Below are positions 17,040 through 25,641 of a DNA stretch of 64,000 bases, piece after piece. The notes beneath the pieces were generated by a model. That model was not told where the DNA came from. It was given only the letters and a program-made list of their open reading frames with translations, and did no database searches. Both the position numbers and the translations under genes were made by a program. This DNA is from Pseudoxanthomonas sp. CF125 (GTDB lineage Bacteria > Pseudomonadota > Gammaproteobacteria > Xanthomonadales > Xanthomonadaceae), in assembly GCF_900104085.1 (NCBI RefSeq), contig NZ_FNLD01000001.1:1594331-1658330 (forward strand). Direction: 5' to 3'. The stretch's first letter is position 1. Each line of letters begins with the position of its first letter.

Positions 17040-17267
17040 CTAGGCGCCGCGCCAACGCATCACCGCCTCCGCATCGAAAGGCCAATCCAGTTCGCGCCCG
17101 GTGTTCCCGTCCCGCAGAACCGGCACGCGGATTCCGTATTCGGCCTCCAGCGCCTGGTCTTCGTCGATGAAGACGCTTTCGAAGTCGGGCACGCGCGCCG
17201 CGGCTAGCTCGGCCAGGGCCAGGTCGCATAAATGACAGTCGTCGCGCTGGTACAGAATCAGGGACAA
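17040..17267 (-). CDS. Glutaredoxin-like thioredoxin-fold protein
   Basis: 75 residues from a TTG start at 17267 (TTG-TCC-CTG-ATT); no in-frame ATG gives a sensible length. The sequence SLILYQRDDCHLCDLALAEL carries a CxxC redox site, and RVPVLRDGNTGRELDWPFD provides the cis-Pro and the C-terminal strand. It matches the short DUF836-type glutaredoxin family of xanthomonads. Divergent from the serine dehydratase gene, 72 nt apart. Confidence 0.8.
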   Translation of the reverse strand: MSLILYQRDDCHLCDLALAELAAARVPDFESVFIDEDQALEAEYGIRVPVLRDGNTGRELDWPFDAEAVMRWRGA

Positions 17268-17326
17268 GGAATCGGTTCCATGGAAGCGGTGTTGCGACGC
17301 AGGACATCGCGGTAGGACGGACGGCA

Positions 17327-17332
17327 TAGAAT
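17327..17332 (+). promoter_or_regulatory. -10-like TAGAAT seven bases before the serine dehydratase ATG
   Basis: TAGAAT is followed by AGCGCCC and the ATG at 17340. No ribosome site fits in the gap, which is consistent with a leaderless mRNA. The -35 region is weak. Confidence 0.4.
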
Positions 17333-17339
17333 AGCGCCC

Positions 17340-18722
17340 ATGGCAGTCAGCACTTTCGACCTTTTCAAGATCGGCATCGGGCCGAGTTCCTCCCACACCG
17401 TCGGCCCCATGCGGGCCGCGGCGCGTTTCGTTGCGCGCTGGATAGAGGAACCTGGGCGGCTGGACGAGGTGGCGCGCATCAGGGCCGAGGTCTTCGGCTC
17501 GCTGGCCCTGACCGGACGCGGCCACGGCACCGACAAGGCCGTGTTGATGGGCCTGGAAGGCCATATGCCCAACCTGATCGATCCGGACGTCATCCCGGCC
17601 GCGCTCGCGCGCATCCGCGGCGATAAGAAATTGCTGTTGTCGGGTAGGCACGCGGTCGCCTTCGACGAAAAGCGCGACCTGGTGATGAACAAGCGGCAGA
17701 AGCTGCCCTTCCACACCAACGGCATGCGCTTCACCGCCTTCGACGCCAACGACGAAGTGATCGCCACCCGCGACTACTACTCGGTCGGCGGCGGTTTCGT
17801 GGTCAACCAGGACGATGCGGCTTCGGACCGGATCGTCGCCGACGAAACCCCGCTGCCTTACCCGTTCCACAGCGGCGACGAGCTGCTGGCGCAATCGCGC
17901 GCGAGCGGCCTGAGCATCGCCCAGCTGATGTTCGAGAACGAAAAATCCTGGCGCAGCGAGGAAGAGATCAAGGCCGGCCTGCGCGAAATCTGGAACGCGA
18001 TGCAAAGCTGCGTGGCCCGCGGCATCCGCCAGGAAGGCACCCTGCCCGGCGGCCTGCATGTCACCCGCCGCGCACCGGCATTGTTCAACGAACTCTCCAG
18101 CAAGCCGGAAGCGGCGATGCGCGACCCGCTCACCACGCTGGACTGGGTGAATCTGTACGCGCTGGCGGTGAACGAAGAGAACGCCGCCGGTGGCCGTGTG
18201 GTCACCGCGCCCACCAACGGCGCGGCCGGCATCATTCCGTCGGTACTGCACTACTACGACCGCTTCTGCCCGGGCGCGAACGAAGAAGGCATCTTCAACT
18301 TCATGCTGACCGCCGCGGCGATCGGCATCCTCTACAAGGAAAACGCATCGATCAGCGGCGCCGAAGTCGGTTGTCAGGGCGAGGTAGGCGTAGCGTGTTC
18401 GATGGCGGCTGGCGGCCTGGTCGCCGCGTTGGGCGGCACCAGCAGTCAGATAGAGAACGCAGCCGAGATCGGCATGGAGCACAATCTTGGCCTGACCTGC
18501 GACCCGATCGGCGGGCTGGTGCAGATTCCCTGCATCGAACGCAACGCGATGGGCGCGGTGAAGGCAATCAACGCCAGCCGCATGGCCGCGCGCGGCGACG
18601 GCAAGCACAAGGTCAGCCTGGACAAGGTGATCAAGACCATGCGCGATACCGGCCGCGACATGCAGGACAAGTACAAGGAAACCTCCCGCGGCGGGCTGGC
18701 GGTCAACGTCATCGAGTGCTGA
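17340..18722 (+). CDS. sdaA: L-serine ammonia-lyase, single-chain Fe-S type
   Basis: Converts L-serine to pyruvate and ammonia using a 4Fe-4S cluster. 460 residues, as in E. coli SdaA/SdaB. N-terminal signature [20 protein letters not shown], then [16 protein letters not shown], the nucleotide-free catalytic domain with [18 protein letters not shown], and the cluster cysteines in [17 protein letters not shown] and the [18 protein letters not shown] stretch. Monocistronic; the hairpin palindrome at 18739 follows 16 nt after the stop. Confidence 0.96.
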   Translation: MAVSTFDLFKIGIGPSSSHTVGPMRAAARFVARWIEEPGRLDEVARIRAEVFGSLALTGRGHGTDKAVLMGLEGHMPNLIDPDVIPAALARIRGDKKLLLSGRHAVAFDEKRDLVMNKRQKLPFHTNGMRFTAFDANDEVIATRDYYSVGGGFVVNQDDAASDRIVADETPLPYPFHSGDELLAQSRASGLSIAQLMFENEKSWRSEEEIKAGLREIWNAMQSCVARGIRQEGTLPGGLHVTRRAPALFNELSSKPEAAMRDPLTTLDWVNLYALAVNEENAAGGRVVTAPTNGAAGIIPSVLHYYDRFCPGANEEGIFNFMLTAAAIGILYKENASISGAEVGCQGEVGVACSMAAGGLVAALGGTSSQIENAAEIGMEHNLGLTCDPIGGLVQIPCIERNAMGAVKAINASRMAARGDGKHKVSLDKVIKTMRDTGRDMQDKYKETSRGGLAVNVIEC

Positions 18723-18738
18723 TGCAACCAGCGTCGTT

Positions 18739-18812
18739 GTAGGAGCGACGCAAGTCGCGGAGCACGCGGCCACTCAGATGCGACGTGCTTCGCGACTTGC
18801 GTCGCTCCTACA
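18739..18812. repeat. 29-bp-arm inverted repeat, TAGGAGCGACG family
   Basis: Arms 18739-18767 and 18784-18812 pair with a single mismatch around a 16-nt spacer. It stands between convergent genes and probably helps end sdaA transcription. Close relative of 1804-1872. Confidence 0.88.
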
Positions 18813-18843
18813 GAAGATGCGAGCAGCGGAATTTTCTGCCCGC

Positions 18844-18914
18844 AAAAAAAAGCGTTCGGGATATCCCGGACGCGTATCGGATCGCAAGGAACGGGATCGC
18901 TCCCGTTCCTTGCG
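18844..18914 (-). terminator. Double hairpin plus U-tract ending the subtilase transcript
   Basis: Reading on the minus strand after the subtilase stop: a perfect 14-bp hairpin (18883-18896 with 18901-18914, 4-nt loop), then a second stem (18852-18873, one mismatch) immediately followed by eight U (A8 at 18844-18851). The second is a standard intrinsic terminator. Confidence 0.8.
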
Positions 18915-18922
18915 CATTTCCA

Positions 18923-20800
18923 TCAGTACAAACCCAGCACCGACACGTTGGCGAACGCGGTCTCGCCGACCACGGTCATGTAGTACGTGCCGGCCGCCGG
19001 GCTGGTGATCACCACGGTTTCGGCGTTACCCGATTTGGCCGACTTGCGGTCGTAGTTGGAAGCGGTCGGGATGCGGTCGCGCGCCACGTAAAGCGAGACA
19101 TCGCCGGTGCCGCCATAAGTGCGCAGGTTGACGCTGGTCCTGCCCGCCGGCACCACGATCTTGTACACCAGCGCCTCGCCGGCCGTGCCGCCTTGGCCCG
19201 ACAGCACCACGCGATTGGCCAGCAAGGTGCTGGTATCGGCCGGAATGTCCTGGGTCGCCGCATAGACGGCTGCGGCCGCATCCAGGATGCCGGGGCCCTG
19301 CGGCTTGCCGAGCGGCGGCGTCACCGTGAACGGCTTGACGGTATTGCGCAGCATCGTCTTCACCTCGGCCGGAGTCAGCGCCGCCTTGCCGGCAGCGACG
19401 CGTGCGGCCTGCATCAGCGCAACCGTGCCGGCCACGTGCGGGCTGGCCTGCGAGGTGCCGATGTAGCCCATCAGCACATCGCCCGCCGGACTGGCGACCG
19501 GCGTGGTGGTGCCGCTGTTGCCGGTCGACCAGATCCAGCGGTTGTCCGGATCGGACATGCTGGTGGCGTTGCCGCCCGGCGCCGACAGGGCCACGGTCGG
19601 ACCGTAGTTGGAGAAGTAGGAACGGCCGCCGTCGACGCCGCTGGCGCCGACCGTAATCACGCCCCTGCAACTGGCCGGCGAATGGAAAGCGGCATCGTCG
19701 TTGTCGTTACCGGCCGCGACCACTATCGTGGTGCCGCGGCTGATCGCGCCATCGACCGCGGCCTGGGTCACCGGATCGCCGCTGCACGCGCCGTAACCGC
19801 CTAGGCTCATATTGATCACGTCGGCCACATCGGCCGGATCCAGGCTGGTCACCCCGGCGACGGTACCGCCTGAAGCCCAGGTGATGGCGTCGGCGATGTC
19901 GGAGGTGTAGCCGCCGCCATGGCCGAGCACGCGCACTGGCATCATCTTGGCGCCGAAGGCCACGCCAGCCACACCCTTGGCGTTGTTGGTCACCGCCGCG
20001 ACCGTGCCGGCGACGTGGGTGCCGTGCCAGGAACTGCTGCCGCCGCCTTCCCAGTCGCCGGGATCGTGCGCATCGGCATCGCGGCCGTCGCCATCGCCAG
20101 CGACCGTGGTGTCGATGATGAAGTCGTAGCCCGGCACGACGTTGCCGTCCAGATCGGCGTGATCGACGTAACCGGTGTCCAGCACCGCCACCACCACGCC
20201 CGTACCGCTGGAGGTGTCCCAGGCCTGGGGCGCGCCGATGCCGACCGTCGGATCGGTGAAATCCCATTGCAGATCAAAACGGGTGTCGTCGGGAATGAAG
20301 TCCAGGCGCTGCTTGAGGTAATCGGGCTGCGCGTAGACCACGTTCGGGTCGGCGCGCAGCTGGGTCAGCAGCGCCGTGCTCTCGGCCGGAGTCAAGCGGC
20401 GCGAAGCGCGCACCAGATCGGCGCCGATGCCCAGCGTGCGCACGTGGCTGAAGCCCATGGCCGCGGGCGCGCCCCTGCTCGCCGACGAGGCGATTGCACC
20501 GGCCCTGGCACCGGCGGCGTTGAGGTTGCCCATCAACGTATTGCGGTTGAGCCTGGCGGCGCTGCCGTCCTTGTACTTGACGATGAATCGTTCGAAGCCG
20601 GTCTGCGCCGGCGCTGCGGACAGCAGGTTCTTCTTGCCGGTTTGTGCGGTTGCGGCTCGCAACGGAATGCCGGCCGAACTGCTGGCGGCGGCGCCGAAGC
20701 CAACGCCGATGGTGCCGCTGTTACTGGCCGCATAGGCGGTGACGGCGGCGATGACGGAAGCGGCGAGGACGCTGGCGGTGAGATTGCGCTTGTTCTTCAT
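18923..20800 (-). CDS. Secreted S8 family serine peptidase (subtilase) with C-terminal PPC domain
   Basis: 625 residues. Signal peptide (about 1-24), an I9-like propeptide (FERFIVKYKDGSAARLNRNT to DPNVVYAQPDY, about 68-161), then the catalytic domain with Asp208 (AVLDTGYVDHADL), His259 (SSWHGTHVAGT), oxyanion Asn365 (VAAGNDND) and Ser450 (GTSQASPHVAGT). Residues 536-625 form a pre-peptidase C-terminal (PPC) beta domain, often removed on maturation. Similar extracellular proteases abound in Lysobacter and Xanthomonas. It starts 86 nt after the adhesin gene stop, same strand, so cotranscription or joint regulation is likely. Confidence 0.93.
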   Translation of the reverse strand: MKNKRNLTASVLAASVIAAVTAYAASNSGTIGVGFGAAASSSAGIPLRAATAQTGKKNLLSAAPAQTGFERFIVKYKDGSAARLNRNTLMGNLNAAGARAGAIASSASRGAPAAMGFSHVRTLGIGADLVRASRRLTPAESTALLTQLRADPNVVYAQPDYLKQRLDFIPDDTRFDLQWDFTDPTVGIGAPQAWDTSSGTGVVVAVLDTGYVDHADLDGNVVPGYDFIIDTTVAGDGDGRDADAHDPGDWEGGGSSSWHGTHVAGTVAAVTNNAKGVAGVAFGAKMMPVRVLGHGGGYTSDIADAITWASGGTVAGVTSLDPADVADVINMSLGGYGACSGDPVTQAAVDGAISRGTTIVVAAGNDNDDAAFHSPASCRGVITVGASGVDGGRSYFSNYGPTVALSAPGGNATSMSDPDNRWIWSTGNSGTTTPVASPAGDVLMGYIGTSQASPHVAGTVALMQAARVAAGKAALTPAEVKTMLRNTVKPFTVTPPLGKPQGPGILDAAAAVYAATQDIPADTSTLLANRVVLSGQGGTAGEALVYKIVVPAGRTSVNLRTYGGTGDVSLYVARDRIPTASNYDRKSAKSGNAETVVITSPAAGTYYMTVVGETAFANVSVLGLY

Positions 20801-20886
20801 GGGTACTTCTCCGAAAGATTAGGGTGATGGGCGGGCGTCGTCGGCGACGGCCCGCCGTGCATGGGATCGAGGAAAGAAGTCTGGAA

Positions 20887-23800
20887 TCAGAGGTCGACGC
20901 CGAAACCGACGCCGGCCGATTTCTCATCGCTGCTGAAAGCGCCGCCGATGCTGAAGGAAGCGCGCGTGCCGATCTGTTTCGAATAACCGACCGACAACGC
21001 GCTCTCGCCGTTCTGCCAACCGGCGCCGACCGCGATGCGGCCGCGCGGACTGCGGCTGCCGGCGGCGTTGATCGACATGTTCATCATCGCCGAGCTCATC
21101 GCGCCCATCTTGTCGATGCGGCGATCCTGCTGGCTAAAACGATGGTCCACATCGTTGCGCAGCGCGGTGAAGTCGTCGTCGAAAGTCTGCAAGCGGCTGT
21201 CGGTGTAGGCGTTGGCGGCCGACAGCGTTTCGGTCGCGGTAGCGTCGGTGTAGTCGTTGGCCGAGGCCAGCGTGGCCGCATCGCCGGCCTGCATCTGGCC
21301 CACGTTGGCCGCATCGGTAGCGGCGACGCCCGCAGCGACGTTGGTGACGCGACGCTCGTTGCCGGCGCTGCCCACCGAGACCGTGTTGGCCTGATCGGCC
21401 ACCGAACCCTGGCCCAGAGCGACCGAGCCTGCGCCGGTCACCGTGGCGCCCTGGCCGATGGCGGTACCGGAAGCCGCGGTTACGCTGGCATCGGCGCCTA
21501 TGGCCACCGAGTCGGTGGCGCTGGCGGCAATGCTGCTGTTGTTGCCCACCGCGGTGCCGTTGTCGGCGCCGACATTGGCGCCGTTGCCCACTGCAGTGTC
21601 GGTGGTGTCGGTCGCGTTGCTGCCGGTGCCGATGGCCAGACCGTCGCCGGTGCCCGTGGGCGGACCGCCGATACCACCGCCGTTGCCTAGATTCTGTTCG
21701 ATCTGGGTCAGGCGTCCGTTCAATCCACTGAGCATGCCGTCGACCGCAGCGAACGCATCGCCGGCATTGGCGTAGCCGCCGCCCTGGATCGTATAGGTCG
21801 GCGCGACCAGCATGCCGTTCGCGCCAAGGCTCGCACCACCGCCGAAAGCGGCGGCGACCGAGTTCAACTGCTCCACGTTCACCGCGTCGCTGGCCTGGGT
21901 ACCGGCGGCGAGGTTGGAAATAGTGCTGCCGCCCGCGCCCTCCAGAGTCAACTTGTCGTGGCTGTCGTCGTCATAGGCGACCGCGTTCTGGGTGAACTCG
22001 CCCAGGTTGTCCGCCACCTCGTTCAACTGCGCCAAGTTCACCGCATCGGTGGCTTCGGTGCCGGCGGCGACATTGGTGATCTGACGGTCGATGGCCGCAT
22101 GCACGTTGCCGCCGGCATCGGTCCAGTCCTGCGCAGCGCCTACCGACACGGTATTGGCACGGTCCGCCAATGAGCCTTCACCGAGTGCGACGCTGTTGTC
22201 CGCATCCACCGTAGTCCACGCGTTCGCGCCGACCACGGTGCTGTTGGCCGACTGCGCATAACTATTGAAGCCTAACGACGTCGCCGAGTCGCCCACCGCC
22301 CAGCTCTCGGCGCCCACCGCAGTGGTGTAATCGCCCGGTACTACTCCGTCCAGCGAACCCGCGTACGCGCCCGCGCCCAAGGCCGTGCTGTACATCCCGG
22401 TCGCTCCCGCCGAAGCGAACGAGCCATCCGAGAAGCCGCCCAGCGCGGTACTGAACATGCCGGTAGCGGCTGCGTTCTGGCCCACCGCCGTGCCCGACGA
22501 ACCGATGAAGGTGTTCTCGCCGGTGGTTTCGTCGTAGAACCAGTAGCCCGACGCTGCGCCGGCGCCGATCGCCACACCACCGTCGCCCGCCATGGCGCCA
22601 GCGCCGGTCGCCGTGGCGTTGAATCCGCTGGCGAACGCGCCGGATCCGATCGCCGTGGCCTGCCAGCCGGAGGCTGTTGCGAATCCGCCGATCGCCACCG
22701 AGAACGGACTGTCGGCGAGCGCATAGCCGCCGATCGCGGCGGCGAAGAAGCCGTTGGATTCGGCGCCCGCACCGACGGAAACGCCGTTGGAACCGTTAGC
22801 GATACTGCTGGCCCCCAAGGCCACGCTGCCGCCGCCATTGGCCTGTGCGCTATCGCCGCCAGCGAAGCTGGAGTTGCCGATCGCCGCTGCGTTGGCGCCG
22901 AACGCATTGCTGTTGGAGCCTTCGGCGATCGCGCCATAGCCATTGGCGCTGCTGTAGTCGCCGATGGCGCTGGCGCCAGTGCCAAGCGCCGACGAGCCCG
23001 CGCCCAACGCCAGACTGCTGCCGCCTATCGCGGTCGAGTAGTCGCCGACGGCATTGCTCTGGTAACCGAGCGCGCTGCTCTCGATGCCGATGGCCACCGC
23101 ATTGGCGCCTGCCGCACTGGCGTTCTCGCCCTCGGCGATGGCCGCATCGGTGCCGTCGCCCAGGCCGTTGACGGAGAGATAGTCGTTGGCGTCGCCGACG
23201 CTGTCAGCCACCGCATTCAACTGCGAGAGGTTCACCGCATCATTGGCCTCGGTGCCATCGGCCACGCCGGTGATCTGGCGCGTCATGCCGGTCCACTCGC
23301 TGCCCACCGTCACCGTGTTGGCGCGCGAGGTAACCGAATCGGCGCCGAGCGCGACCGAGTTATCGCCAAGTGCATATGTGCGGGCACCAATGCCGACGGA
23401 GTTGACGCTCCCCGCCCTCGAATCCATGCCGATCGAAATCGAATCGATACCGCCTGCCTGGGCACCGCTGCCCAGGGCGGTAGCGCCGTCCGCTTGGGTC
23501 GTCGCGCCGGCACCCAGCGCGACGCTGTTGATGCCCCAGGCCAAGGTGTTCTCCTCGATGCACATGAAGCTGGTGCAGGCCTTGGTGCCGCCGATCGCGA
23601 TTGCGCCATCGGCGCCTGCGGTGGTCCACAGACCACCCATGGCGATCGAATTCTTGCCGTTCGCCATCACCAGGTTGCCTATGGCGATGCCGTGGCTGGC
23701 ATCGGCGCCGACGTAGCTGTCGGTACCAATGGCGATGCCGCCTATACCCAGCGAAGTGGAATTGGCGCCCATGGCCAGGGAGAAGTCGTTCGTCGCCCAG

Positions 23801-25308
23801 GCGTTATCGCCGAAGGCGCTGGCGCCGTAACCGGTGGCGTTGCTCAGCGTGCCGACGGCGGTGCCGAAATCGCCCGCCTGGCTGCCCGCACCAATGCCGA
23901 TGCTATCGGTGCCGCTGGCCACGCTCTGCACGCCGATAGCGATAGAGGCCTCGCCCAGCGCCTGGCTGCTGCTACCTTGTGCGATCGAGTATTCGCCGCT
24001 GGCGACACTGCCGTAGCCACTGGCCACGCTCTCGGTACCCAGCGCGTTGGCGCCGGCGCCGATTGCGGTCGAACCACTGCCCAAGGCCAGGCTGCCGCTG
24101 CCGATGGCGGTCGAGTAATCGGCGTCGGCGTAGCTGTTGGCGCCATAGGCGCTGCTTTCCGCACCGGTGGCCACGCTGTTGGCGCCGGTGGCGGTGCTGG
24201 ATTCGCCTGCCGCCACGCTCATGGTGCCTACGGCGGTGGCGTTGAGCTGCAAGGCCTGGGCTTGATCGCCCAGCGCCAGCGTGCCGTCGCCGAGTGCGGC
24301 AGCCTGATAGCCAAGCGCGACCGCGTGGTAGCCAGCGGCGATAGTGGCCTCGCCCGGACCGATCAAGCCGTCGCCATCGAGATCCACGCCAAGGCCGCCG
24401 CCGAACGCGATGCTGCCATCGCCCACGGCAGTGGAGTAATAGCCCGATGCCAGCGAGTAGTTGCCTTCGGCCCAGGCCAGACCGCCAACGCTGGTGGCGC
24501 CCTGGCCGATGGCGTAGCTGGAGCCGCCGATGGCCACGCCGAAGTCGCCGCCCAGGGCGCGCGAGTTGGCGCCCAACGCCACGCCGGCTTCGCCGTTGGC
24601 GCCGCTGCCGAAGCCGCCCACCAGGCTGCCATCGCCATAGGCCTGCGCATTGCCGCCGATGGCAGTGGAACCGGTGCCGGCAGCTAGGCTGAGCGCACCG
24701 ACCGCGGTGCCGCCCTGCTCGGCTTCGGCCGAAGCCGAGGCGCCGATCGCGGTATTGCCCAAACCCATAACCGGGCCATCGCCGGAGGCATAGGCGCTTT
24801 GTCCGATCGCGACACTGGCGTCGCCGAACGCCATCGCGCCCTGGCCGAACGCGCTGGCGCCCAGACCGACCGCGGCGCTTTCGGCGCCGACTGCGGTGGT
24901 GGCGTTGTTCAACGCAGAACTGTTGCGGCCGGCCGCCAGCGCGCCATCGCCGGAAACCGTGGGATCGTCGCTGCCGTCGCCAGCGCCATCGGCCAGGAAA
25001 TAGCCGCTGCCAACCACTGCGTTGATGCCGACATTGGCCTGGTCGAACAAGGCGCAGTCGATCTGCCGGCCCTCGGCCTGGCCCTCGACACGCGCGGTGC
25101 AGACATCGCCGTCGCGTTCGATGGTGAGCTCCTGCGCGTGGGCCGCCGGCAGCGCCATGGCGATGCCGCAGCCCAGCAGCACCGCACCCAGGGTGGCATC
25201 ACGCAAACGCGGCCGACCCTCCTTCCTGCCCTGCGCCGAGGCCAGCTCGGACGCGACCACCAGCGCTTGCTTGGACCTGCTCCATACCAGACTGAATACC
25301 TTGTTCAT
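20887..25308 (-). CDS. Trimeric autotransporter adhesin (YadA-like)
   Basis: 1473 residues from the ATG at 25308, preceded by GAGAGGG; in-frame codons to 25437 are not needed. Begins with an extended signal peptide region (MNKVFSLVWSRSKQALVVAS) and a hydrophobic signal core ending AHAQ. Most of the passenger is a left-handed beta-roll head made of 14-residue-like repeats (A-x-G-x-x-S-x-A/V-x-G). Necks appear at NTVTVGSEW...VNLSQLN and twice more near the C-terminus, then a short stalk and a YadA anchor of four strands ending GVGFGVDL. Trimers display the head for adhesion. Odd points: two Cys pairs and an EF-hand-like loop at residues 309-320. Confidence 0.95.
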   Translation of the reverse strand: MNKVFSLVWSRSKQALVVASELASAQGRKEGRPRLRDATLGAVLLGCGIAMALPAAHAQELTIERDGDVCTARVEGQAEGRQIDCALFDQANVGINAVVGSGYFLADGAGDGSDDPTVSGDGALAAGRNSSALNNATTAVGAESAAVGLGASAFGQGAMAFGDASVAIGQSAYASGDGPVMGLGNTAIGASASAEAEQGGTAVGALSLAAGTGSTAIGGNAQAYGDGSLVGGFGSGANGEAGVALGANSRALGGDFGVAIGGSSYAIGQGATSVGGLAWAEGNYSLASGYYSTAVGDGSIAFGGGLGVDLDGDGLIGPGEATIAAGYHAVALGYQAAALGDGTLALGDQAQALQLNATAVGTMSVAAGESSTATGANSVATGAESSAYGANSYADADYSTAIGSGSLALGSGSTAIGAGANALGTESVASGYGSVASGEYSIAQGSSSQALGEASIAIGVQSVASGTDSIGIGAGSQAGDFGTAVGTLSNATGYGASAFGDNAWATNDFSLAMGANSTSLGIGGIAIGTDSYVGADASHGIAIGNLVMANGKNSIAMGGLWTTAGADGAIAIGGTKACTSFMCIEENTLAWGINSVALGAGATTQADGATALGSGAQAGGIDSISIGMDSRAGSVNSVGIGARTYALGDNSVALGADSVTSRANTVTVGSEWTGMTRQITGVADGTEANDAVNLSQLNAVADSVGDANDYLSVNGLGDGTDAAIAEGENASAAGANAVAIGIESSALGYQSNAVGDYSTAIGGSSLALGAGSSALGTGASAIGDYSSANGYGAIAEGSNSNAFGANAAAIGNSSFAGGDSAQANGGGSVALGASSIANGSNGVSVGAGAESNGFFAAAIGGYALADSPFSVAIGGFATASGWQATAIGSGAFASGFNATATGAGAMAGDGGVAIGAGAASGYWFYDETTGENTFIGSSGTAVGQNAAATGMFSTALGGFSDGSFASAGATGMYSTALGAGAYAGSLDGVVPGDYTTAVGAESWAVGDSATSLGFNSYAQSANSTVVGANAWTTVDADNSVALGEGSLADRANTVSVGAAQDWTDAGGNVHAAIDRQITNVAAGTEATDAVNLAQLNEVADNLGEFTQNAVAYDDDSHDKLTLEGAGGSTISNLAAGTQASDAVNVEQLNSVAAAFGGGASLGANGMLVAPTYTIQGGGYANAGDAFAAVDGMLSGLNGRLTQIEQNLGNGGGIGGPPTGTGDGLAIGTGSNATDTTDTAVGNGANVGADNGTAVGNNSSIAASATDSVAIGADASVTAASGTAIGQGATVTGAGSVALGQGSVADQANTVSVGSAGNERRVTNVAAGVAATDAANVGQMQAGDAATLASANDYTDATATETLSAANAYTDSRLQTFDDDFTALRNDVDHRFSQQDRRIDKMGAMSSAMMNMSINAAGSRSPRGRIAVGAGWQNGESALSVGYSKQIGTRASFSIGGAFSSDEKSAGVGFGVDL

Positions 25309-25641
25309 CCAACCCTCTCTCACCAGATAGTTTTTTAGGAGCAAAGGACGCCCATCGGCCATGAACGCCCGGACCGAACCGGACGTTGCCGCAGCATCGT
25401 TTGCAGTTTTTTTGAGACCCGCCCCCGCCTTGGGCAACTGTCTGGCTTTCGTGTGGCGTGCCCCGAAAGATCACCGCCTTGGGCCGTGGTCGAAAGTACG
25501 GCCCCGGCGCTTCGGTTGTCACGCGCGCCTTCTCACTCGATACTCACGCCATTCTCACCGCCCGTTCGGCGGCTCCGGCAGCCGGCGACGGGCGTGTCCG
25601 GAGCGCCGCCCCCGCATCCTCCCTGAAGGCCCTTTTCGCCG
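25309..25641. other. Divergent intergenic region between adhesin and sensor kinase
   Basis: 333 nt. It must carry the adhesin promoter (minus) and the kinase promoter (plus). Two T-runs are seen (TTTTTT at 25331 region and T8 near 25407), but no clear -35/-10 pair or repeat stands out to me. Short in-frame extensions of both flanking genes run into it without conserved features. Confidence 0.4.

Noticed and set aside
20829-20856. GC hairpin between adhesin stop and subtilase start as a terminator
   Set aside because: A stem of about 11 bp is visible but no U-tract follows, so a terminator cannot be claimed; it could only attenuate.
21000-25000. Dense short repeats resembling a CRISPR or satellite array
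   Set aside because: They are the coding repeats of the adhesin beta-roll head, in frame and degenerate, with no constant spacers.
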